Source of the DNA: Candidatus Acutalibacter stercorigallinarum
GTDB lineage: Bacteria > Bacillota > Clostridia > Oscillospirales > Acutalibacteraceae
Length of the DNA stretch: 64,000 nucleotides
Direction: 5' to 3'
Assembly: GCA_019112625.1 (NCBI GenBank)
Contig: DXIW01000041.1
Location: 1 to 64,000, forward strand
Below are positions 15,719 to 22,160 of the stretch, piece after piece (position 1 is the first letter of the stretch; the number at the start of each line of letters is the position of its first letter). Below the pieces are notes generated by a model that did not search any database, had not been told where the DNA came from, and saw nothing but the letters and a program-made list of their open reading frames with translations. Position numbers and translations under genes: made by a program.

Positions 15719-15724
15719 ATGTAG
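15719..15724 (+). promoter_or_regulatory. Start-stop minimal uORF (ATG-TAG) in the prfC leader
   Basis: ATG followed directly by TAG, preceded 8 nt upstream by GCGAGGG, a usable ribosome site. It lies in the transcribed leader 52 bp before prfC. A ribosome initiating here would go straight to termination with RF1, a plausible way to sense release-factor supply. Confidence 0.45.
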
Positions 15725-15776
15725 TACCGTAAGTCACCCCGGAACGATTTTTCTCTTGAGAAAGGATGACTCTATC

Positions 15777-17372
15777 TTGCCAGAACTACAAAACGAAATC
15801 CAGCGCCGGCGGACCTTTGCCATCATCTCCCACCCCGACGCCGGTAAGACCACTTTGACGGAAAAGCTGCTGCTCTACGGCGGGGCCATCAACCTGGCGG
15901 GCATGGTAAAGGGCAAGCGCAACTCCCGCCACGCCGTGTCCGACTGGATGGAGATCGAGAAGCAGCGGGGCATCTCCGTCACCTCCTCTGTCATGCAGTT
16001 CCAATACGACGGCTACTGCATCAACATTCTGGACACCCCCGGCCACCAGGACTTCTCCGAGGACACCTACCGCACCCTGATGGCGGCGGACTCGGCGGTG
16101 ATGGTCATCGACGCCAGCAAGGGCGTGGAGGCCCAGACCCGGAAGCTGTTCAAAGTCTGCGTTATGCGGGACATCCCCATCTTCACCTTCATCAACAAGA
16201 TGGACCGGGACTCCCAGAGCCCCTACGACCTGCTGGACGAGATCGAGAAGGAGCTGGGCATCGGCACCTACCCCATGAATTGGCCCATCGGCTCGGGCAT
16301 CGACTTTAAGGGCGTGTACGACCGGGAGCGGGACAAGGTGCTCATTTTCGAGCCGGAGGGGGAAAACGCCGGCCGCAAGGAGGTAAAGGAGCAGGATTTC
16401 TCCTTAGACGACCCGGCTCTGAAGGACTGGACCGGCCCCTACCTCTACGACACTTTGAAGGACGACGTGGAGCTGCTGGACGGGGCGGGGTACGAGTTTG
16501 ACCTGGACAAGGTGCGCCACGGCAAGCTCTCCCCTGTGTTTTTCGGCTCGGCGCTCACCAACTTCGGCGTGGAGCCTTTTTTGGAGAGCTTTCTGCGCCT
16601 GACCACCCCGCCCCTGCCCCGGAACACTGCCCAGGGCACGGTGGACCCCTTTGACCCCAACTTCTCCGCCTTTGTGTTCAAGATCCAGGCCAACATGAAC
16701 AAGGCCCACCGGGACCGCATCGCCTTTATCCGCATCTGCTCGGGGAAATTCGAGAAGGGCATGGAGGTGGAGCACGTCCAGGGCGGGCGGAAGATGAAGC
16801 TGGCCCAGCCCCAGCAGCTCATGGCCCAGAGCCGGGAGATCATCGAGGAGGCCTACGCCGGGGACATCATCGGCGTGTTCGACCCGGGCGTGTTCTCCAT
16901 CGGGGACACCATCTGCGCGCCGGGGAAGAAAGTGGTGTTCGAGGGCATCCCCACCTTTGCCCCGGAGCTATTCAGCCGGGTGCAGCAGAAGGACACCATG
17001 AAGCGCAAGCAGTTTGTAAAGGGCGCCACCCAGATCGCCCAGGAGGGCGCCATCCAGATCTTCCAGGAGATCGACTCCGGCATGGAGGAGATCATTGTGG
17101 GGGTGGTGGGCAGCCTGCAGTTTGACGTGTTCCAGTACCGGATGGAGAACGAGTACAACGTGGACATCTCCATGTCCACCCTGCCCTACTCCTTTATCCG
17201 GTGGATCGACAACGAGGAGATCGACCTGAAAAAGCTGAACCTGACCTCCGACACCAAAAAGGTACAGGACACCAAGGGCCGCTACCTGCTGCTCTTTGCC
17301 AACCAGTGGAGCATCAACTGGGCCTTGGAGCACAATGAGGGCCTGCTGCTCTCGGAATTCAGCAAAAACTGA
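15777..17372 (+). CDS. prfC: Peptide chain release factor 3
   Basis: Translational GTPase that removes RF1/RF2 from ribosomes; 531 aa. G1 motif is HPDAGKTT (residues ~17-24), G3 DTPGHQDF, G4 NKMDR, and RGISVTSSVMQF is switch I. The RF3-specific C-terminal part (FIRWIDNEE) is present. I take the TTG at 15777 (MPELQNEIQRRRTFAII) because AGAAAGGATG lies ten nt upstream and homologues begin just before RRRTFAI. Another in-frame TTG at 15756 has no ribosome site. The leader contains a start-stop uORF. Confidence 0.93.
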   Translation: MPELQNEIQRRRTFAIISHPDAGKTTLTEKLLLYGGAINLAGMVKGKRNSRHAVSDWMEIEKQRGISVTSSVMQFQYDGYCINILDTPGHQDFSEDTYRTLMAADSAVMVIDASKGVEAQTRKLFKVCVMRDIPIFTFINKMDRDSQSPYDLLDEIEKELGIGTYPMNWPIGSGIDFKGVYDRERDKVLIFEPEGENAGRKEVKEQDFSLDDPALKDWTGPYLYDTLKDDVELLDGAGYEFDLDKVRHGKLSPVFFGSALTNFGVEPFLESFLRLTTPPLPRNTAQGTVDPFDPNFSAFVFKIQANMNKAHRDRIAFIRICSGKFEKGMEVEHVQGGRKMKLAQPQQLMAQSREIIEEAYAGDIIGVFDPGVFSIGDTICAPGKKVVFEGIPTFAPELFSRVQQKDTMKRKQFVKGATQIAQEGAIQIFQEIDSGMEEIIVGVVGSLQFDVFQYRMENEYNVDISMSTLPYSFIRWIDNEEIDLKKLNLTSDTKKVQDTKGRYLLLFANQWSINWALEHNEGLLLSEFSKN

Positions 17373-17374
17373 CA

Positions 17375-17408
17375 GGAAAAAGAGCCGGCGTGCGCCGGCT
17401 CTTTTTCC
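17375..17408. terminator. Bidirectional terminator after prfC
   Basis: AAAAAGAGCCGGCG / CGCCGGCTCTTTTT, 2-nt apex; serves prfC and the converging DUF2007-like pair. Confidence 0.93.
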
Positions 17409-17421
17409 TGTGCTTTTATTT

Positions 17422-17679
17422 TTACTGGCTCTGGAAGTCCCGCAGGGCGTCCCGGGCTTTTTCCAGGTCGGACTTTTTGACGTAGAGGTAGTACAGCGAG
17501 GCGGGGGTGGCGGGTTTCCCCGCGTTGCGCATCCAGGCGCTGGAGCCACCCGGTATGGTGGCAAAGGTCTTATACCGGATGTTCTCCCCTTTCAGGGCGG
17601 CTATGGCCTGTACGTGCTTGTCGGCGTCCGCGGTGGACTGCAGCTCGGCCCACCGGCGTAAGAGAAACGATAATGGCAT
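17422..17679 (-). CDS. DUF2007-like small protein, paralogue A
   Basis: 85 aa, single domain with a VQAIAALKGENIRYKT strand-helix and LYYLYVKKSDLEKARDAL at the C-terminus, resembling the DUF2007 fold (putative signal-transducing or nucleotide/peptide-binding). ATG at 17679 with AGGTG 7 nt ahead. It follows paralogue B by 11 bp in the same operon. The two align without gaps over the first ~38 residues and again in YYLYVKKxDLExARxAL, so they arose by tandem duplication. Function unknown. Confidence 0.75.
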   Translation of the reverse strand: MPLSFLLRRWAELQSTADADKHVQAIAALKGENIRYKTFATIPGGSSAWMRNAGKPATPASLYYLYVKKSDLEKARDALRDFQSQ

Positions 17680-17690
17680 ACAATAGCACC

Positions 17691-17963
17691 TCACTTGTCA
17701 TAGACTCCCGCCGTCCGCAGAGCGTGACGGGCCCGCTCCAGGTCGGCCTTTTTTACGTAGAGGTAGTACAGAACAGAGGCGCCGGGCCGCTCCCCCGCCG
17801 CGCCCACTGTGCCCGCGCGCCGGGTGTTGTGGCCCATGGCCTGGGTCTTTTCCTGGAACGGGATGCCTTCCCCCTCCAGGGTTGAGAGGGCCTGGTAGTG
17901 CTGTGTCCCGTCGGTGGTCACCGCCAGCTCCTCCCAGGGTGAAAAAAGGGCAGAGAAAGACGT
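17691..17963 (-). CDS. DUF2007-like small protein, paralogue B, apparent ACG start
   Basis: 90 aa if started at ACG (17963-17961). A GTG at 17921 would give 76 aa but would cut off residues shared with paralogue A (the W-x-E-L motif at position 10-13). The ACG lies exactly where paralogue A has its ATG in an ungapped alignment, and it has a perfect AGGAGGTG ribosome site 7 nt upstream. So either ACG is used or the start was lost by a T-to-C change. C-terminal YYLYVKKADLERARHAL is conserved. Function unknown; 97 bp after pduL. Confidence 0.7.
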   Translation of the reverse strand, partial: TSFSALFSPWEELAVTTDGTQHYQALSTLEGEGIPFQEKTQAMGHNTRRAGTVGAAGERPGASVLYYLYVKKADLERARHALRTAGVYDK

Positions 17964-18060
17964 ATGGCCTCACCTCCTCGCCGGTGTGGAAACGGCCCTT
18001 GGGGCCGATGGATACAAAAAGGGCCGTGGCAGCCGCAGCCGCGCACAGCCCCTCTGTTTT

Positions 18061-18627
18061 TTACAGGATGATCTCGCCGTCTACCGTGCCGGGCAGGGCG
18101 GCGGCGTTGGACTCGTCGGTATCCACATGCATGGCCAGGGCGTACTTGGGGCTCACGCGGCACACCACGTCCCCGAAGATGAGGGCGCGGCCGTTGTAGT
18201 CCACCTTTACGGACACGATCTGCTTGTCCACCACACCGGCCTCCTTGGCCTCGTCGGGGTTGAAGTGAATGTGGCGCTTGGCGGCGATGACGCCTTTCTC
18301 GATGGTGACCTCGCCGGCAGGGCCCCGCAGGGTGCAGCCGGGGGTGCCCTCCAGGTCGCCGGACTCCCGGATGGGGGCGGTGACGCCCAGCTTGCGGGCG
18401 TCGGTGAGGGAGATCTCCACCTGGGTCTCGGGGCGGGTGGGGCCTAAGATGGACATGGACATAGAGCCCTTGGGGCCTACCACCTCTACCTTCTCGGTGC
18501 AGGCGAACTGCCCGGGCTGGGAGAGGTCTTTTTTATTGGTAAGGGTCGCGCCCTTGCCGAACAGGGTCTCCAGGTCGGCGTCGGACACATGGACGTGATG
18601 GGCGGAAGTTTCTACCATAACTTTCAT
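18061..18627 (-). CDS. pduL: Phosphate propanoyltransferase / phosphotransacetylase PduL
   Basis: Converts acyl-CoA and phosphate to acyl-phosphate and CoA, 188 aa. Family motifs are SAHHVHVSDADLETLFG (first zinc-binding His pair), KDLSQPGQFACTE, ILGPTRPETQVEISLTDARKLG and AAKRHIHFNP (second His pair). The tail is HVDTDESNAA. ATG at 18627 behind AAAGGAGGA. It lacks an encapsulation peptide and no microcompartment genes are near, so it probably serves acetate formation. A 9-bp inverted repeat (17992-18000 / 18019-18027) lies after its stop. Confidence 0.93.
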   Translation of the reverse strand: MKVMVETSAHHVHVSDADLETLFGKGATLTNKKDLSQPGQFACTEKVEVVGPKGSMSMSILGPTRPETQVEISLTDARKLGVTAPIRESGDLEGTPGCTLRGPAGEVTIEKGVIAAKRHIHFNPDEAKEAGVVDKQIVSVKVDYNGRALIFGDVVCRVSPKYALAMHVDTDESNAAALPGTVDGEIIL

Positions 18628-18704
18628 ACAGAGTTCCTCCTTTGGACATTTCCTTGTTTCTATTGTACTACGAGATGGGAAAAAATTCAACAAATAAATG
18701 GGAT

Positions 18705-18733
18705 TTGCCTCTCCCCTTTTCTTGTGCTACAAT
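18705..18733 (+). promoter_or_regulatory. Promoter of the uracil-DNA glycosylase gene
   Basis: TTGCCT (18705-18710), 17 nt, TACAAT (18728-18733). Confidence 0.75.
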
Positions 18734-18761
18734 AGGGGAAAACCACCTGGGAGGGGTACCT

Positions 18762-19343
18762 GTGTACAAAAATTGGAACGACCTGGAAAACGCCTGCCTC
18801 AGCTGCCAGAACTGCGGCCTGTGCCAGGGGCGGCACCACGTGGTGTTTGGCGCCGGGCCCAGGGAGGCCCAGGTGATGTTCGTGGGCGAGGGCCCCGGGG
18901 AAAACGAGGACCTGCAGGGGGAGCCCTTCGTGGGCCGGGGCGGCCAGTTTCTGGACAAGCTCCTGGCCGCGGTGGACCTGGACCGGCACACCAACATCTA
19001 CATCACCAACATGGTGAAGTGCCGCCCGCCCCAGAACCGGGACCCCCAGCCCCAGGAGCAGGAGGCCTGCCTCCCCTGGCTGCGGAACCAATTCGCCCTG
19101 CTGCGGCCGAAAATCCTGGTGTGCCTGGGGCGCATCGCCGCCATGAAGCTCATCAAGCCGGACATCAAGATCACCCGGGAGCACGGGGTCTTTTTCGAAA
19201 AGGGCGGCATCCTGATGATGGCCACCCTCCACCCCGCCGCCCTGCTGCGCAGCCCCGGGCAGAAGCCCGCGGCCTTTGAGGACTATCTGAAGCTGCGGGA
19301 GAAGATCGACGAGCTGGGCTGCGACATCGCAAAGCAAAGCTGA
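18762..19343 (+). CDS. Type-4 (Fe-S) uracil-DNA glycosylase
   Basis: Base-excision repair of uracil in DNA; 193 aa. CLSCQNCGLCQGR near the N-terminus and VKCRPPQNRDPQPQEQEAC hold the cysteines of the 4Fe-4S cluster. VFVGEGPGENEDLQGEPFVG-like residues (FVGEGPGENEDLQGEPFVGR) form the catalytic loop. TLHPAALLRSP is the C-terminal DNA-binding motif. GTG start at 18762, 5 nt after GGAGGGG; earlier in-frame ATG codons lie at or upstream of the promoter. Followed after 20 bp by a membrane protein gene. Confidence 0.92.
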   Translation: MYKNWNDLENACLSCQNCGLCQGRHHVVFGAGPREAQVMFVGEGPGENEDLQGEPFVGRGGQFLDKLLAAVDLDRHTNIYITNMVKCRPPQNRDPQPQEQEACLPWLRNQFALLRPKILVCLGRIAAMKLIKPDIKITREHGVFFEKGGILMMATLHPAALLRSPGQKPAAFEDYLKLREKIDELGCDIAKQS

Positions 19344-19363
19344 CACGCCAAGGAGGGAGAACC

Positions 19364-20128
19364 ATGAAGTACCGTATCCGCGCGCTGGGAAAATACCAGA
19401 AGGCCGTGCTGGCCGCAGCCGTCCTGCTGGTCCTGGTGTTTTCCGCGCTCTACCCCGTCACCATGGGGCGGGAGGGGTACCTCTACCGGGGGGCGCTCCT
19501 CACCCCCGGCCAGGAGGAGGGCGGCACCGTCTACACGGGGACCGTCAACTGGGAGGAGGCCCGGTTCACCGTGGCCCCGGACAAGGCGGTGACCTTCCAG
19601 TACGGGGAGACCGTCTACGGCCCCTACACCGCCACTGAGGACCCCAGCGCCGTTCCAAAAGACGCGGGTATAAGCGGCCTCACCGGCGTGGAGCTCCGGA
19701 AGGGCGAAGAGGTGATCTTCCGGGGCGGCGTGATACAGCAGGGAGACACCCTGTGGCTCTACCACGAAAACGGCGATCTGGAGAACGGGGGCATCACCAT
19801 CACCACCAGCGCCGGGGTGACCTTGGACGAGAACGGGAACGTGGTGGACCCCAACGAGCCCTCCCCCTCCACCATTTTGGAGCTCATGGGCGGTCCGGCG
19901 CTCACCCACAAGGGGGACTGGCTCCCCTATCTGCTGGGGGTATTCCTGTGCGCGGTCACCGCGGTGACCATCCTCTTTGCCGACGAGCTGTTCCGCTTCC
20001 AGCTCTCCTTCCGGATATTGCAGGCGGAGGACGCCGAGCCCACGGACCTGGAGCTCTTCGGGCGGTATGTGGCCTGGACGGTGCTGCTCATCGCGGCGCT
20101 GGTAATCTTCGCGCTGGGGCTGCAATAA
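19364..20128 (+). CDS. Membrane protein of unknown function
   Basis: 254 aa, not recognised. An N-terminal membrane segment (~residues 14-32) is followed by a ~150-residue extracellular beta-rich domain (VYTGTVNWEEARFTV, GETVYGPYTATEDPS, ITITTSAGVTLDENG). Two C-terminal membrane segments follow at about 184-207 and 230-252. CAAGGAGGGAG precedes the ATG. It sits 20 bp after the glycosylase gene and before a strong terminator, so the two form a bicistron without an obvious functional link. Confidence 0.75.
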   Translation: MKYRIRALGKYQKAVLAAAVLLVLVFSALYPVTMGREGYLYRGALLTPGQEEGGTVYTGTVNWEEARFTVAPDKAVTFQYGETVYGPYTATEDPSAVPKDAGISGLTGVELRKGEEVIFRGGVIQQGDTLWLYHENGDLENGGITITTSAGVTLDENGNVVDPNEPSPSTILELMGGPALTHKGDWLPYLLGVFLCAVTAVTILFADELFRFQLSFRILQAEDAEPTDLELFGRYVAWTVLLIAALVIFALGLQ

Positions 20129-20142
20129 GATAAAATCACAGC

Positions 20143-20172
20143 AAAAGGGAGAGCCCGGAGGCTCTCCCTTTT
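20143..20172. terminator. Bidirectional terminator
   Basis: AAAAGGGAGAGCC / GGCTCTCCCTTTT stem between convergent genes. Confidence 0.93.
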
Positions 20173-20175
20173 CTT

Positions 20176-20784
20176 TTACCGGGTGAGGACTTTTTTGTGG
20201 TAGCCCTTCTGCCCGCAGTAGGGGCAGCGCATCTTCCGGCTGCGGCCCAGGTGCGGGGCCATGACCACCGCTCTCTTTGTGGGCACATAGGCCTTCCCGC
20301 AGTGGGGGCACTGGTAGTACCCGGCGTCGTGCTCGATGCACAGGGCAAAGCCGATGGCCACCGCCACGATAACCGCCCCGGCGGCGATGAGCCCGATGCG
20401 CCAGGGCAGGGCCTCTGCCGCCAGGCAGCCGGCGAGGATGAGAATCACCCCCGCCGCCGTGCCCAAACAGCCGATGACCGTCTCCAGCCGGAGGAGCACC
20501 CGGTTGTTCTCCTCCTCCTGGCGGCGGAGCTCCAGCAGGTTCTGTTCCGCTTTGGCTTTGTAGTTTTCCATGATGACCTCTTCCCCGGTCAGGAGCTCGT
20601 TGACGGTGATGCCCAGCAGCTGGCACAGGGGGAGCATCAGCGCGGCGTCTGGCAGGCAGATGCCCCGCTCCCACTTGGAGACCGCCCGGTCGGTGACCCC
20701 CAAACGCTCCCCCAGGGCGGCCTGGGTAAGGCCCGCCTCCTTGCGCCGCCTGGCAATAAATTTTCCTGTCTTTTCCTGGTCCAT
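20176..20784 (-). CDS. XRE regulator with two membrane segments and a zinc ribbon
   Basis: 202 aa. The N-terminal HTH is complete: IARRRKEAGLTQAALGERLGVTDRAVSKWERG, then LPLCQLLGITVNELL. A short coiled coil (~75-95, AEQNLLELRRQEEENNRVL) leads to two membrane segments (~103-145). The C-terminus has CPHC and CPYC pairs, a zinc ribbon. Such membrane-bound HTH proteins may sense the envelope. ATG at 20784 behind GAAAGGAGG. The architecture is clear, the target is not. Confidence 0.85.
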   Translation of the reverse strand: MDQEKTGKFIARRRKEAGLTQAALGERLGVTDRAVSKWERGICLPDAALMLPLCQLLGITVNELLTGEEVIMENYKAKAEQNLLELRRQEEENNRVLLRLETVIGCLGTAAGVILILAGCLAAEALPWRIGLIAAGAVIVAVAIGFALCIEHDAGYYQCPHCGKAYVPTKRAVVMAPHLGRSRKMRCPYCGQKGYHKKVLTR

Positions 20785-20856
20785 GGGGAACCTCCTTTCT
20801 GTGACCAGCCTACCACTTGGGGGGACTTTTGGCCACATACCAGGGGTTGAGTGGCG

Positions 20857-20882
20857 AAAAAAGGGCCGCCGCGGGCCCTTTT
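20857..20882 (-). terminator. Terminator of the flippase-like gene
   Basis: AAAAGGGCCCGC / GCGGCCCTTTTTT on the minus strand, 8 bp after the stop. Confidence 0.8.
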
Positions 20883-20889
20883 CTTCCTT

Positions 20890-21975
20890 TTATTCCTCTT
20901 TGGGGGTCGCTTCCAGGGCTTCCCGGAGTTTTTTCTTCCGGTACCACAGCTGGTCGATGACCACCAGCAGCGCCCCGCCGATGACAATCAGGTAGTAGGT
21001 GAAAAACCGCCATACCATCACCGCGGCGTAGAGGTCGTTATTTACAAAGTAGTTGCGGAAAAAGGTGGAGAAGCCGATCTCCTGGGCGCCGGAGGCCCCG
21101 GGCATGGGCATAAAGGACACGGAGACCTGGAGCAGGCTCTGCACCGCCAACACCTCGGCGTAGCTCACGTCGTGGTAGCCGAAGGCCCGGAAGATAAAGT
21201 AAATGACGCTCATCTGCAGGATAAACTGGGGGATGGAGCCTAAAATCCCCAGGACGATATACTTCGTCTTGGCGTTGAAGTCGTCGGAGTAGGTAGAGAA
21301 GTCCGCCTCAAACTTGTCGATGGCCGCCTGGGCGTGGAAGCGCTTCTCCAGCTTGGGGAACCGCCGGGTAAACCACTTTGCGCAGCGGCACAACGCGTGG
21401 AGCACGGGCTTATAGAACACCGCCCGGAAAAACACGATGGAGCCCCCGTTGATGATAAGTCCCAGGATGATAAGAGGGATGATGCCCGGGTTCTCCGCCT
21501 GGAGCTTGGGCAGCATGTAGACAAAGGACACCACCGAGCACAGCACAAAGGCGCACTGGAAGCAAAAAAACTTGATGAGCAGCACCGCAGTGGACACCCC
21601 GGCGGGGATCTTATCCCGCAGCAGGTAGGCGGCCTGCATGGGCTGGCCCCCGGTGGAGCTGGGGGTGATATAGGAGTAGTAGAGCCCCAGCAGGCCGATC
21701 TTCTGGCCGGTCCAGAATTTCATGGGGATCTTCTGGCTGCGCATGAGCAGGCGGATGAGCTCCCCCTCGAACAGCAGGTACACCAGCATCACCACAATAG
21801 CGATGGTCAAAAAGCCCGGGGTCAGGTTGGAGATGGTCTGGAACACGTTGCCAAACTCCTGGTTGAACAGCCCGAACAGCAGCACCGCCACAATGGTGGC
21901 GCCGATATAGATCCAGCTCCAGGGGATCTTCCGCTTTTTCCCCTGGGCCTCCCCTTTCTTCTCTTCCAATTCCAT
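20890..21975 (-). CDS. LPG synthase TM-domain / UPF0104 family flippase-like protein
   Basis: 361 aa integral membrane protein with about eight segments (start at ~20). It matches the flippase half of MprF: YYSYITPSSTGGQPMQAAYLLR (conserved SxxTGGQP) and SFMPMPGASGAQEIGFSTFF (PxPGGxG-type motif). It lacks the catalytic lysyl-transferase half, so lipid flipping or glycolipid transport is the family expectation. ATG preceded by GGCGGTGAG. Promoter at 22010-22038; divergent from the UvrA paralogue. Confidence 0.88.
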   Translation of the reverse strand: MELEEKKGEAQGKKRKIPWSWIYIGATIVAVLLFGLFNQEFGNVFQTISNLTPGFLTIAIVVMLVYLLFEGELIRLLMRSQKIPMKFWTGQKIGLLGLYYSYITPSSTGGQPMQAAYLLRDKIPAGVSTAVLLIKFFCFQCAFVLCSVVSFVYMLPKLQAENPGIIPLIILGLIINGGSIVFFRAVFYKPVLHALCRCAKWFTRRFPKLEKRFHAQAAIDKFEADFSTYSDDFNAKTKYIVLGILGSIPQFILQMSVIYFIFRAFGYHDVSYAEVLAVQSLLQVSVSFMPMPGASGAQEIGFSTFFRNYFVNNDLYAAVMVWRFFTYYLIVIGGALLVVIDQLWYRKKKLREALEATPKEE

Positions 21976-22009
21976 AACTCACCGCCGTTCTTTAGACTCA
22001 AGTAACCCG

Positions 22010-22038
22010 ATTATACCAGGTTTGGGTCCCAAATGCAA
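22010..22038 (-). promoter_or_regulatory. Promoter of the flippase-like gene
   Basis: Minus strand TTGCAT (22038-22033), 17 nt, TATAAT (22015-22010). Confidence 0.85.
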
Positions 22039-22105
22039 TCGATACCGCCTTACAGTTCCCTTACGATACCAGGGGAGTCTCAACTTTTTCCCTGCTCCCC
22101 AGCGC

Positions 22106-22133
22106 TTGCGCATTTGCCCTTATCTGGTATAAT
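22106..22133 (+). promoter_or_regulatory. Promoter of the UvrA paralogue
   Basis: TTGCGC (22106-22111), 16 nt, TATAAT (22128-22133). Confidence 0.7.
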
Positions 22134-22160
22134 AGGTGGGAAAGCGGAGGTGTTCCTTCT

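Noticed and set aside
15756-15776. Earlier TTG start for prfC
   Set aside because: No Shine-Dalgarno before it, while the TTG at 15777 has AGAAAGGATG ten nt upstream and fits homologue length.
18061-18627. Part of a propanediol or ethanolamine microcompartment locus
   Set aside because: PduL lacks an N-terminal encapsulation peptide and no shell protein gene occurs in the window.
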